64,000 bases of DNA from Mesorhizobium sp. M1D.F.Ca.ET.043.01.1.1. Its GTDB lineage: Bacteria > Pseudomonadota > Alphaproteobacteria > Rhizobiales > Rhizobiaceae. The DNA is taken from positions 5,779,001 to 5,843,000 of the forward strand of contig NZ_CP034444.1 in NCBI RefSeq assembly GCF_003952385.1, read 5' to 3'. Every line of letters begins with the position of its first letter. Within the stretch, counting starts at the first letter, position 1. The notes below the pieces were generated by a model. It searched no databases and had not been told where the DNA came from. It was given only the letters and a program-made list of their open reading frames with translations. The position numbers and the translations under genes were made by a program. Of the stretch, positions 55,852 through 64,000 are shown piece after piece.

Positions 55852-56631
55852 ATGCGCGACGCAAAGCCGAATAACGAAAAAAAGCCGCCGGCGAAAACGG
55901 CGTTCGCCGAGCGTCTGGCGGGCGTTCGGCGGCCCGATGCGCCGCGCATCCCCGGCGCCAGCGTGCACACCTCGCTGGCGAGCGAAATCGGCCTCAGGAT
56001 CGTGCGCGGCGACTATCCGCCCGGCACCATCCTGCCCAACGAAGCGAAATGGTCTGAAACCTTCGATGTCAGTCGCTCGGCGGTGCGCGAGGCGATCAAG
56101 ATGCTGATGGCCAAGAGCCTTTTGTCATCGCGGCCCAAGATCGGCAGCTGGGTCGAACCGAAAGAGCGCTGGAACCTGCTCGACCGCGACGTGCTCGCCT
56201 GGTACGCGACCTCGCCCGACCGTGAGGTGTTCCTCAAGACCGTGCAGGAGTTCCGCCACATCATCGAGCCGGAGGCGACGGCGTTTGCCGCAATGCGGCG
56301 CACCGACGAGCAGATGGCCGAGATCAGCCAGGCCTGCCGCGAGATGGGCGAGGCGACCAACCTGCAGGAGCGCACCCGCGCCGACACGCGCTTTCATCTC
56401 GCCATCCTCCGGGCCTCCGGCAATGACCTCCTGGTGCCGCTGGGCGTCCTGATCGAGTCCGCCTTCGATCATCTCTTCGCCTATACGACCCGCGAGCTGG
56501 ACGACCTGCAGCACGCCCAGAAGCTGCACGAAGCGATCGAGAGGAATATCCGGCTGCAACGGCCGGATGCCGCGCGCAATGCGGTGCGCAAGCTGCTTGC
56601 CAATACCGACGACGTCATCCGCTCCCGGTAG
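55852..56631 (+). CDS. GntR-family regulator, FadR/FCD type (copy 2)
   Basis: A 259-residue paralogue of the regulator at 52969. The winged helix and most of the FCD domain are almost unchanged; differences concentrate in the first 35 residues and in the last third (AYTTRELDDLQHAQ in place of VFVTREHSDQRRAQ). DNA recognition residues look identical, so both may bind the same TTGTCnGACAA operators while sensing different ligands. It follows the epimerase gene and converges with the DUF3175 gene, whose stop adjoins its own. Confidence 0.9.
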   Translation: MRDAKPNNEKKPPAKTAFAERLAGVRRPDAPRIPGASVHTSLASEIGLRIVRGDYPPGTILPNEAKWSETFDVSRSAVREAIKMLMAKSLLSSRPKIGSWVEPKERWNLLDRDVLAWYATSPDREVFLKTVQEFRHIIEPEATAFAAMRRTDEQMAEISQACREMGEATNLQERTRADTRFHLAILRASGNDLLVPLGVLIESAFDHLFAYTTRELDDLQHAQKLHEAIERNIRLQRPDAARNAVRKLLANTDDVIRSR

Positions 56632-56919
56632 TCAATCTTCCTTGTCGCGCCCGAAGGCGACGCGCAACTCGTCCTTCGCTTTTTCCAGCACCCGCTTTCG
56701 CTCCTCCGGCAGGTTCCTGCCGGCGCGGTTGATGTAGAAATTCAGCATCGACATCGCGGACCGGAACGGCTCTGCCTTGCGGCGATGGCTGTGCTCGGCC
56801 GAGCGCTTCAACGAGGCGGCGATCTTCCTGGCATCGTCGGATTCGAAGACGTGCTCCTCGAGATCCAGCGCATCGCTGTGCTCGGTGACTTCGGCCGACC
56901 ATTTCTTGCTGGCGGTCAT
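56632..56919 (-). CDS. DUF3175 family protein
   Basis: A 95-residue, very basic and helical protein matching the DUF3175 pattern: KKWSAEVTEHSDALDLEE at the N-terminus, then IAASLKRSAEHSHRRKAEPF, SAMSMLNFYINRAGRNL and KAKDELRVAFGR. The function is unknown; its small size and charge suggest nucleic-acid contact. The ribosome site AAGGAG precedes ATG 56919. A near-consensus EcfG promoter is at 56969-56945, suggesting stress control. It is convergent with the GntR gene (adjacent ends). Confidence 0.9.
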   Translation of the reverse strand: MTASKKWSAEVTEHSDALDLEEHVFESDDARKIAASLKRSAEHSHRRKAEPFRSAMSMLNFYINRAGRNLPEERKRVLEKAKDELRVAFGRDKED

Positions 56920-56944
56920 GGCGAAACTCCTTCCCTGGGTGCAC

Positions 56945-56969
56945 AACTCCGGGCGGCATGGCCGGTTCC
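56945..56969 (-). promoter_or_regulatory. EcfG-like promoter of the DUF3175 gene
   Basis: On the minus strand GGAAC (56969-56965), 16 bases, then AGTT (56948-56945), one mismatch from CGTT. The spacing is exact and the site is 26 bases before ATG 56919. Confidence 0.5.
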
Positions 56970-57077
56970 CGATTGCTGGAGCCACCGATTTGTCCCTTGT
57001 GGCGCTGCTCGGTACAGGAAACGCGCCGATACTGGACGAGACCGCCCGATCACAAGGACGCGCGGACAGGAAACGCC

Positions 57078-58310
57078 GTGACGACAACCGTCTCCAGCCG
57101 CGCGGGTGGCCCCAGCATAGACAGCGCCTACGCGTGGATGCGGCTCGGCATCTCGATGCTCTTGTCGACGATCGGCGGCGCCGGCATGTGGGCGGTGGTC
57201 GTGGTTCTGCCCGCCGTGCAGGCCGAGTTCGGCGTCGATCGGGCCGCGGCCTCAATGCCCTACACCGCGACCATGGTCGGCTTCGCCGCCGGCAACGTGC
57301 TGGTCGGACGCGCTATCGACCGCATGGGCTACTGGATCCCGGCGCTCGTCTCGGCGGTGGCGCTCGGCGCGGGCTTCCTGCTCGCCTCGCTGACCACCTC
57401 GATCCTTGCCTTCAGCCTTATCCAGGGACTTCTGATCGGCCTCGGCACATCGGCGATCTTCGGCCCGCTGATCGCCGACATCTCGCACTGGTTCAACCGC
57501 CGCCGCGGCGTCGCGGTGACGGCGGCTGCATCCGGCAGCTACCTTGCCGGAGCCGTCTGGCCGACGGCGATGCCCTATGTCATGCAAGGCGAAGGCTGGC
57601 GCTTCACCTATGCCGCGATCGGCATCTTCTGCCTCGCCACGATGGTGCCGCTGGTGCTGATGCTGCGGCGCGGCGCGCCGCGCGAGGCCGCCCAAGGCTC
57701 GCCGGGAAGCCGGCCGGTGCAGCCGATCTCGCTGTCACCGGCGGCGCTGCAGATGCTGCTGGTGATTGCTGGCTTCGGCTGCTGCATGGCGATGTCGATG
57801 CCGCAGGTGCATATCGTCGCCTATTGCATGGATCTCGGCTACGGCGTCGCGCGCGGCGCCGACATGCTGTCGATCATGCTGGCGGCGGGCGTCGTCAGCC
57901 GCATCGGTTCAGGCTTCCTCGCCGATCGCATCGGCGCGGTGAAAACCTTGATCATCGGTTCGGCGCTGCAATGCCTGTCGCTGCTGTTCTACATTCCCTT
58001 CGACGGGCTGGCCTCGCTCTACGTCGTCTCGCTGGTGTTCGGCTTGTCGCAAGGCGGCATCGTGCCCTGCTACGCGATCATCGTGCGCGACTACATGCCG
58101 GCCAAGGAAGCCGGGCAGCGGGTCGGCATCGTCTTGATGGCGACGATCTTCGGCATGGCGGTCGGCGGCTGGATGTCGGGCTGGATCTACGATCTCAGCG
58201 GCTCCTACGCCGCCGCGTTCCTCAACGGCATCGCCTGGAACCTGGTCAATCTCGCGGCGATCTTGCTCCTCATATGGAAGGCAAGGCGGGGCGCCGAGGC
58301 GCTGGCCTGA
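57078..58310 (+). CDS. MFS transporter, OFA/monocarboxylate-like
   Basis: A 410-residue membrane carrier with about twelve hydrophobic segments: VGRAIDRMGYWIPAL after segment 2, WFNRRRGVAVTAAASGSYLAG in segment 4-5, and LADRIGAVKTLIIG in the second half. The pattern resembles the oxalate/formate and monocarboxylate branch. The GTG at 57078 is chosen because AGGAAAC precedes it and the upstream extension is not hydrophobic or conserved. It is divergent from the DUF3175 gene. Substrate unknown, possibly an organic acid. Confidence 0.83.
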   Translation: MTTTVSSRAGGPSIDSAYAWMRLGISMLLSTIGGAGMWAVVVVLPAVQAEFGVDRAAASMPYTATMVGFAAGNVLVGRAIDRMGYWIPALVSAVALGAGFLLASLTTSILAFSLIQGLLIGLGTSAIFGPLIADISHWFNRRRGVAVTAAASGSYLAGAVWPTAMPYVMQGEGWRFTYAAIGIFCLATMVPLVLMLRRGAPREAAQGSPGSRPVQPISLSPAALQMLLVIAGFGCCMAMSMPQVHIVAYCMDLGYGVARGADMLSIMLAAGVVSRIGSGFLADRIGAVKTLIIGSALQCLSLLFYIPFDGLASLYVVSLVFGLSQGGIVPCYAIIVRDYMPAKEAGQRVGIVLMATIFGMAVGGWMSGWIYDLSGSYAAAFLNGIAWNLVNLAAILLLIWKARRGAEALA

Positions 58311-58552
58311 AGTCCGCCGGCAACCTGGCTGTTCCAAGGTTGTCTACCGGCGCAAAGGGAGGGGCCAGGTGGGGCGGCGGCACTCGTCCGTGCTCTTTCG
58401 CTTGACGTCGCGCCCGAATACTGGATGCAGCAGGCTATTTACTTGGACAGGCTTTGGGCGGAAAATTGCGAAGTGGGAGGAAGCACTCGGAAAATCTCCT
58501 GAATAAATGCGCTCGAACGGCTTCCGCCCGTTGAATGCAAGGGAGGATAATC

Positions 58553-59635
58553 ATGAGACGTACTTGCCTGCTCGCGGCATCCGCCGCGGCGTTGTTGCTC
58601 GGCGTGCCCTCCGCCTTCGCGCAGTCCGGCGGCGTCGAGAAAGCAGTCGGCGGCTACAGCTTCGAGGAAGCCGCAAAGGAAGCCCCCACCACCAAGGATT
58701 TCCATTCGGCCGATGGCCATCTCACCTTCGCCATCGTCACACATACGGCCGGCAACGGCTTCTTCGACCCGGTCTATGTCCGCGCAACCGCTGCCGGCAA
58801 TCTGATCGGCGCCAAGATACTGCTGCTCGGCTCGGAATCTCCGACTGACGACCCGGCCCGCGAGATCGAAATCCTGAATCAGATCGTGCAGGATCCGACG
58901 ATCGACGGGCTGATCATGACAACGCCCCAGGTCGGCGCCTATAACGACATCGTCAAGGCCGCCGAGGCCAAGGGCATACCGGTAGCAACGACCAATTCCT
59001 TCGACGGCACGATCCTCGACCGCAGCGGCATCAGCCATACCGGCCAGGACGCCTCCGCCGCGGCGATCGCCGGCGAGGCGCTCGTCAAGTGCTTGGCCGA
59101 CAAGGGCATCGAGAAGGGCTCGATCGTCTTCCCGTCTTCGACCGCAATGGGCAACATCGAGGTAAACAGTCGCGTCACCTCGGCGTTCAACGCGGTCGTC
59201 AAAGGCCTGAAGGCCGCCGGCAAGCTCGAGGCCTTCAAGGTCGACGCAGGTCCCGAGAACACAGGTATCGACACCAATCCCAACGATCCGGTAAACGGCA
59301 TCGTGACGCTGTTCGAATCGCGCGGTGACGTCGTCGGCGCCTTCGCCGGCAACAACGTTTTCACGCCGGCGTTGGTTAAGGCCGTCGCCCAGACCGGAAA
59401 GACCGGAAAAATCTGTGCCTATGGCTTCGACCTCGGTCCGGCCCAGCAGGATGCGTTGAAGAGCGGCGACCTGACCGGCGCGCTCGGACAGCAGCCCTTC
59501 CTGCAGGGCTTCTATCCGGTCATGCAGCTCTATCTGCAGATCGACCGTGGCATCTCAGCCGCCAATCTTGATACGCGCGCTCAGCTCGTGACGCAGGAGA
59601 CTGTTGGAAAGATCGGCAAGCGTTTCGAGAACTGA
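58553..59635 (+). CDS. Sugar ABC importer, periplasmic binding protein
   Basis: A 360-residue exported protein with a signal peptide (residues 1-23, ending SAFAQ). It has a type-1 periplasmic fold with HTAGNGFFDPVYVRATAAG, DGLIMTTPQVG, PVATTNSFDG, GAFAGNNVF and YGFDLGPAQQDAL. GGGAGG precedes ATG 58553. It leads an importer operon and is separated from the permease gene by a terminator-like hairpin, which would keep the binding protein in excess. Confidence 0.9.
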   Translation: MRRTCLLAASAAALLLGVPSAFAQSGGVEKAVGGYSFEEAAKEAPTTKDFHSADGHLTFAIVTHTAGNGFFDPVYVRATAAGNLIGAKILLLGSESPTDDPAREIEILNQIVQDPTIDGLIMTTPQVGAYNDIVKAAEAKGIPVATTNSFDGTILDRSGISHTGQDASAAAIAGEALVKCLADKGIEKGSIVFPSSTAMGNIEVNSRVTSAFNAVVKGLKAAGKLEAFKVDAGPENTGIDTNPNDPVNGIVTLFESRGDVVGAFAGNNVFTPALVKAVAQTGKTGKICAYGFDLGPAQQDALKSGDLTGALGQQPFLQGFYPVMQLYLQIDRGISAANLDTRAQLVTQETVGKIGKRFEN

Positions 59636-59658
59636 ATGTCGAAGCGATCCTGAACCCG

Positions 59659-59687
59659 GCGCGGGAGGATTTCTCCCGCGCATTTTG
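59659..59687 (+). terminator. Intra-operon terminator-like hairpin
   Basis: GCGCGGGAG (59659-59667) pairs perfectly with CTCCCGCGC (59673-59681) across a 5-base loop, followed by ATTTTGG. It lies between the binding-protein and permease genes and probably gives partial termination or 3'-end protection. Confidence 0.65.
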
Positions 59688-59712
59688 GCCTTCGGAACCC
59701 TTCATCAAGAAA

Positions 59713-61962
59713 ATGCCCGCTGAAGCTCTCGCTCGTCGCCTTCCACCCCAGCTCGTCGGCGGCTGGGAAATGGGATTGCTTGCCCTGCTGGCGCTGATCT
59801 ATCTCGGCGGCGCGGCTGTCAATCCGACGTTCTTCGGCTCGCCCGAGGCGTTCCATGCGTTGCTTCGCGATACCTCGCGGGTCGCCATCATCGCCGTCGG
59901 AATGACCTACGTCATCATCAACAAGGACCTCGACCTTTCGGTCGGCTCCATCTACGGCCTTGTGGCCGTCGTTTTTGCCAGGCTGTTCGCGCCAAGCTTC
60001 GCCGATCTCGACATCGTCACGTCGGTGGTCGTCTGCGTCCTGCTTGGCATGGCGATCGGCCTCGTCAACGGCGTGCTCGTCACCATCCTAAAAGTGCCGG
60101 CGTTCATCGCCACCTTGACCACGCTTTTGATCGGCCGCGGCTTCGTCCTCGCCCTGACGCATGGTCAGGCGATCTACTATCCAGGCAAGGCGAAGGAGGC
60201 GCCGCTGTTCTTCCATCTCGGCGAGACGAATGTCTTCGGGTTCAACAATCAGATCGCGATCTGCGCGGTCGTTGCCGTGATCGGCGCCTACGTGCTCGCC
60301 AACACCCGCTGGGGCTACGAGACCTTTGCGACGGGCGGCAACGAGCAGGCAGCGGTCTATGCCGGCATTCCGACGAACTGGGTGCGCATCCGTGCCTATC
60401 TGCTCTCGTCGCTCTGCGCCACCGTTGCCGGCCTCCTGTCGGCCGCTCAGGACAAGGGTGTGACCCCACTTTACGGCGTCAGCGGCGAACTGACCGTCAT
60501 CGCAGCGGTGATCATCGGCGGGGCTTCCATTCTCGGCGGTCGCGGCCGCGTCGCCGGGTCCTGCCTCGGCGCCACGCTGGTCGTTCTGCTCGACAAAGTG
60601 CTGCGCGAGGGCTTGCCGATCACGCGCACCATCAAGATCGGCGAGGAGGAGGTGACGGTCAACGCCGTCTACTCCCTGCCAGTGGGCGCGGTGCCGGTCT
60701 TTCTCGGGCTGCTGCTCGTCATCGCCGTGCTGATCGAGCCCTATCTGATCCGCCGCCAGGTCGCGGCGCGCCTTTGGGCATGGCTGCGCGGCAGGCCGCC
60801 GCCGCCGGCCTTCGAGATCGGCGGCGTCGCGCTCGAGGGTGTGGTGACCAAGGGCGCGATGGCGACCGACATCGCACTGTCGGCGACCGGGTTCGGCAAG
60901 TTCCTCGCCCGGCGCGATGCCCTCGCCGTCATCCTGACCGTGGTGCTGTGGCTCACGGGTCTTTTCCTCAGGCCGGATTACTGGTGGAACCTGTCCAACA
61001 CTTTCGCGATCCTGCTCAACTATACCGAGCTGGCGCTGATTACGGTCGGGCTTACCTACGTCATCGCGGCCGGCGATATCGACCTCTCAGTCGGAGCCGT
61101 CCTGGCGCTCGCCGGCAGCGCCGCGGCCTATTTCCTGAAGGTCCTGGGCGCCGACCCCGTCACCGCTGTCGCGATGGGCCTGCTTGCGGGAATGCTTGCC
61201 GGCCTCGTCAACGCCGTCGTGGCCGTCGGCTTGAAACTCCCGGCCTTCATCGCAACGCTTGGCATGTTTTACATCGCCCGCGGCCTCGCGGCGTGGTTCG
61301 TCGCCGGCCAGCAGCTTACCGGCTGGCCGGAGGGCTACAATTTGCTCGGCCGCAAGGTGAACGACGTCCTCCTTCACTTCGGCATCGTGCTTCCGGACGG
61401 CATCCTCAAAACACTGGCCGAGGTGGTCAGCGTGCAGACGATCTGGATGACCTTTGTCGCCGTGATTGCCGGCATCGTGCTCGCCTACACGCCGTTCGGG
61501 CAAAAGGTCTATGCAACCGGCGGCAACATGCGCGCCGCCGCCTATGCCGGCATCAACACCAATCGAGCGCGCTTCATCTCGCTCATGCTGGCGGCGTTCT
61601 GCGCGACGATGGCCGGGATCATCAACGTCGCCTATTTCCGAAGCTTCAACCCCGTTGCAGGCCAGTTCCGCGAACTCGACGCCATCGCGTCGGTGATCAT
61701 CGGCGGCGGGTCGATCTTCGGCGGCTACGGCACCATGCTGGGTTCTCTGGCCGGTGCAGCCGTGATCACTCTCGTTAGGGCGCTCCTGCAGCTCAATGTC
61801 CAGGGCTTCAGCATGCCGCAGCATTGGATCAACGTCTTCATCGGCGTCATCCTCATTGCCGCGGTGCTGATCGACATCTGGGTGCGCCAGGCCAACCTCT
61901 TCGGTCGCCTGCGAGCCCGCCTCGCGCGACGCGCACGAACCCGGGAAACCATTCATGGCTGA
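59713..61962 (+). CDS. Fused double permease of a sugar ABC importer
   Basis: A 749-residue membrane protein made of two RbsC-like permeases in tandem. The first (about residues 15-350) has NKDLDLSVGSIYGL, KVPAFIATLTTLLIGRGF and AVIIGGASILGGRG. After a linker rich in R, P and A (about 355-400) the second repeats the same blocks: AGDIDLSVGAVLAL, KLPAFIATLGMFYIARGL and SVIIGGGSIFGGYG. Ordinary family permeases are about 320-350 residues and work as dimers; here the dimer is covalent, so the two halves can differ. It overlaps the ATPase gene by 8 bases. Confidence 0.92.
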   Translation: MPAEALARRLPPQLVGGWEMGLLALLALIYLGGAAVNPTFFGSPEAFHALLRDTSRVAIIAVGMTYVIINKDLDLSVGSIYGLVAVVFARLFAPSFADLDIVTSVVVCVLLGMAIGLVNGVLVTILKVPAFIATLTTLLIGRGFVLALTHGQAIYYPGKAKEAPLFFHLGETNVFGFNNQIAICAVVAVIGAYVLANTRWGYETFATGGNEQAAVYAGIPTNWVRIRAYLLSSLCATVAGLLSAAQDKGVTPLYGVSGELTVIAAVIIGGASILGGRGRVAGSCLGATLVVLLDKVLREGLPITRTIKIGEEEVTVNAVYSLPVGAVPVFLGLLLVIAVLIEPYLIRRQVAARLWAWLRGRPPPPAFEIGGVALEGVVTKGAMATDIALSATGFGKFLARRDALAVILTVVLWLTGLFLRPDYWWNLSNTFAILLNYTELALITVGLTYVIAAGDIDLSVGAVLALAGSAAAYFLKVLGADPVTAVAMGLLAGMLAGLVNAVVAVGLKLPAFIATLGMFYIARGLAAWFVAGQQLTGWPEGYNLLGRKVNDVLLHFGIVLPDGILKTLAEVVSVQTIWMTFVAVIAGIVLAYTPFGQKVYATGGNMRAAAYAGINTNRARFISLMLAAFCATMAGIINVAYFRSFNPVAGQFRELDAIASVIIGGGSIFGGYGTMLGSLAGAAVITLVRALLQLNVQGFSMPQHWINVFIGVILIAAVLIDIWVRQANLFGRLRARLARRARTRETIHG

Positions 61963-62737
61963 CGCTGCCTTGCCTCAACCGATCGTGGAGATGCGAGGCA
62001 TCGAAAAAGCCTTCGGCGCCGTTCAGGCGCTTCGGAAAGTCGATCTGGTGCTCTATCCCGGAGAGATCCTTGGGCTGGTCGGCGACAACTCGGCCGGCAA
62101 GTCGACGCTCATGAAGATACTGACCGGCGCCTATCAGCGCGACGCCGGCGAAATTCTCGTCGCCGGCCAACCGGTGCACTTCAAGAGCCCGCATGAGAGC
62201 CGCGATGCGGGCATCGAGATGATCTACCAGGATTTCGCTCTTTGCGGAAACATGGATGTCGGCCAGAACATCTTTCTCGGCCGCTGGCCGCGCAAAGGCC
62301 CTTTTGTCAATCGCCGCAAGATGTACGCGGAAGCCGACAGCGTGCTGAAGCGACTGAAGGTGGACGTGAACTCCGTTTTCCAGAAGGTCGAGAGCCTGTC
62401 GGGCGGCCGCCAGCAATCCGTGGCGATTGCCCGCGCGATTTCGTTCGAGCCACGCGTCGTGATCCTTGACGAACCGACCGCCAATCTCTCGGTGATGGCG
62501 ACCGAGCGGCTCCTCGAGACCATGCTGGAACTGAAAAGGCAGGGTGTCGCCCAGATCATCATCTCGCATCGGCTGGTCGACATTTTCGCCGTAGGCGACC
62601 GTGTCATGGTGCTCAAGCGCGGCGAGAATGTCGGCGACCGTCACGTCAGGAACACCGACGAGCACGAAGTCCTTGAAATCATAGTCTCCGGCACGCGGGA
62701 GCAGGCGCTTACGGCCGATCAGGCGAGGGCGGTCTGA
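61955..62737 (+). CDS. Sugar ABC importer ATPase (single-domain)
   Basis: A 260-residue ATPase with signature LSGGRQQSVAIARAI and Walker B VILDEPT. Walker A reads GDNSAGKST, with serine where relatives in this window have glycine (GDNGAGKST); lysine and threonine are kept. It is coupled to the fused permease by an 8-base overlap. Two copies should pair with the one fused permease chain. Confidence 0.92.
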   Translation: MADAALPQPIVEMRGIEKAFGAVQALRKVDLVLYPGEILGLVGDNSAGKSTLMKILTGAYQRDAGEILVAGQPVHFKSPHESRDAGIEMIYQDFALCGNMDVGQNIFLGRWPRKGPFVNRRKMYAEADSVLKRLKVDVNSVFQKVESLSGGRQQSVAIARAISFEPRVVILDEPTANLSVMATERLLETMLELKRQGVAQIIISHRLVDIFAVGDRVMVLKRGENVGDRHVRNTDEHEVLEIIVSGTREQALTADQARAV

Positions 62738-62927
62738 CCACCGAGGCTTGGACTGAGGGCTTATCGCCTCTACCGGGTGGGCTGAACCAATATTCGTCGG
62801 CTTGACAATGGCCATGGCCTGCGCGACCCAGACCGGAATGGGACGGGCTGCGAAACATGGCTGCTGTGGCTAAGCTGTCGATCCTCAACTCGCCGCTTCG
62901 CTCCTCTCGTGCAAAAAGGGCAAGGCG

Positions 62928-63956
62928 GTGACAAGGCCGCGATCGCGCCGCGGCGGCGGCCGGCCAACAATTGCCGACGTCGCGCGCAAGGCCGGCGTCG
63001 GCGCAATCACCGTGTCGCGCGCCCTGCGCGAGCCTGGGCGGGTTTCGGAAGATCTGCGCCGGCAGATACAGGCTGCCGTCGACGAACTCGGCTATGTGCC
63101 GGATCCGAATGCGCGGGCCTTGGCCTCGGCGCGCGCGGAGGTCTTCGGCGTGCTGGTGCCGTCGCTCACCAACAACGTCTTCGCCGAAGTGGTGCGCGGC
63201 ATCTATGACAGCCTGTCGGACGGCCCGATCCGCGTCCAACTCGGCAACACTCACTATTCGGGGCTGGAAGAAGAGCGGCTGCTGCAGGTGTTCGCGCCGC
63301 AGCGCCCGGCGGCGCTGATCGTTGCCGGCATCGACCAGACGCCGCTGTCGCGAAAGCTCCTGGAGACGGCCGGCTGCCCGGTGGTGCAAGTGATGGAGAC
63401 CGGGCCCGATCCGGTCGACATGCTGGTCGGCTTCTCGCATTTCGACGGCGGCCGGACGGCGACCGAGCATCTCATCGAAGCGGGCTATCGGCGCATCGGC
63501 TTCATCGGCGCGCGTATGGATCCGCGCTCGCAGCGGCGCCTTGCCGGATATCGCGCGGCGATGGACGCGGCCGGCCTGTTCGATCCCCGCCTGGTGACCA
63601 CCACGCCGCTATTGTCCAGCGTGACGCTCGGCCGCGAGCTCCTGCGCGATGCGCTGGCCAAGATGCCGTCGCTCGATGGCGTCTTCTGCAACAATGACGA
63701 CATCGCGCTCGGCGTGCTGTTCGAATGCCACCGCGCGGCGATCGCGGTGCCGAAGACCATCGGCATTATCGGCTTCAACGACCTCGACATGATGCAGTCG
63801 GCTTTCCCGTCGGTCACCAGCATTCGCACGCATCGCTACGAAATCGGCCGCCGGGCCGTGGCGATGGCGCTCGCCGCGATCGCCGGACAGCGGCCGCAGC
63901 AACGGGTTGTCGACCTCGGTTTCGAGCTCATACGCCGCGAGAGCACCGCGCGTTGA
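62928..63956 (+). CDS. LacI-family transcriptional regulator
   Basis: A 342-residue regulator: helix-turn-helix at about residues 12-35 (PTIADVARKAGVGAITVSRAL), then a sugar-sensing domain (VFGVLVPSLTNNVFAEVV, GRTATEHLIEAGYRRIGFIG, FCNNDDIALGVLFE). It resembles the gluconate-repressor branch. GTG 62928 is used, with AAGGGCAAGG upstream. It follows the importer operon by 190 bases on the same strand and probably regulates it. The remaining 44 bases to the window end show nothing recognisable. Confidence 0.9.
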   Translation: MTRPRSRRGGGRPTIADVARKAGVGAITVSRALREPGRVSEDLRRQIQAAVDELGYVPDPNARALASARAEVFGVLVPSLTNNVFAEVVRGIYDSLSDGPIRVQLGNTHYSGLEEERLLQVFAPQRPAALIVAGIDQTPLSRKLLETAGCPVVQVMETGPDPVDMLVGFSHFDGGRTATEHLIEAGYRRIGFIGARMDPRSQRRLAGYRAAMDAAGLFDPRLVTTTPLLSSVTLGRELLRDALAKMPSLDGVFCNNDDIALGVLFECHRAAIAVPKTIGIIGFNDLDMMQSAFPSVTSIRTHRYEIGRRAVAMALAAIAGQRPQQRVVDLGFELIRRESTAR

Positions 63957-64000
63957 AACACGCAAAGGCGACTGTGCGAATGCCGGTTTACACCTAAATA

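Overview
The window looks like a chromosome segment from a GC-rich alphaproteobacterium of the Rhizobiales, most likely Mesorhizobium or a close relative. This rests on several features: the pcaDCHGB gene order with pobA and pcaIJF/pcaR alongside; many short sugar ABC importers whose ATPases have only one domain; a MocD/MocE pair like that of rhizopine catabolism; intergenic palindromes of the rhizobial type; and promoters matching the general-stress sigma factor EcfG (GGAAC-N16-CGTT). I saw no rRNA, tRNA, CRISPR array, transposase or phage gene.

Region by region. 1-6.6 kb: the end of a polyamine-type permease, then a stress/compatible-solute block (GT4 glycosyltransferase, amylo-1,6-glucosidase-like protein, otsA, and an otsB broken by a one-base frameshift). 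otsA has a perfect EcfG promoter. 6.6-7.1 kb: a small secreted protein, also behind a perfect EcfG promoter. 7.2-13.3 kb: a LacI-controlled importer with an allose-binding-like protein, a ketose 3-epimerase and a divergent hydroxyacid dehydrogenase; a large inverted array of 8-bp tandem repeats lies inside this operon. 13.3-15 kb: a sulfatase-superfamily hydrolase. 15-23.7 kb: a complete protocatechuate branch of the beta-ketoadipate pathway (pcaDCHGB, pobA, pcaF, pcaJ, pcaI, pcaR). 23.7-25 kb: an MFS transporter.

25.1-36.2 kb: an 11-kb same-strand catabolic block. It holds a UTRA-type GntR regulator, an ADP-ribosylglycohydrolase-family enzyme, a PfkB kinase and a polyamine/opine-type ABC importer, then a Gfo/Idh/MocA dehydrogenase, a TIM-barrel isomerase, a MocD-like membrane oxygenase, a MocE-like Rieske ferredoxin and a PanB-like protein that has lost its metal site. 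I recognise no described pathway with this gene set; it is the best candidate here for an undescribed system. 36.3-40.9 kb: a histidine-ammonia-lyase-like protein lacking the Ala-Ser-Gly cofactor triad, overlapping an ornithine-cyclodeaminase-like gene, then an MFS exporter and an AhpD-like protein.

41-49.3 kb: a molybdenum hydroxylase operon whose catalytic subunit is split into two genes, as in nicotinate dehydrogenase. It carries CoxG-, MoxR- and VWA-type maturation genes, an amidohydrolase and an AraC regulator with a likely direct-repeat operator. 49.5-56.6 kb: a divergent sugar importer and two oxidoreductases, bracketed by two near-identical GntR regulators that probably read TTGTCnGACAA sites. 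56.6-58.3 kb: a DUF3175 stress-type gene and an MFS carrier. 58.5-64 kb: another importer with two permease domains fused in one chain, followed by a LacI regulator.
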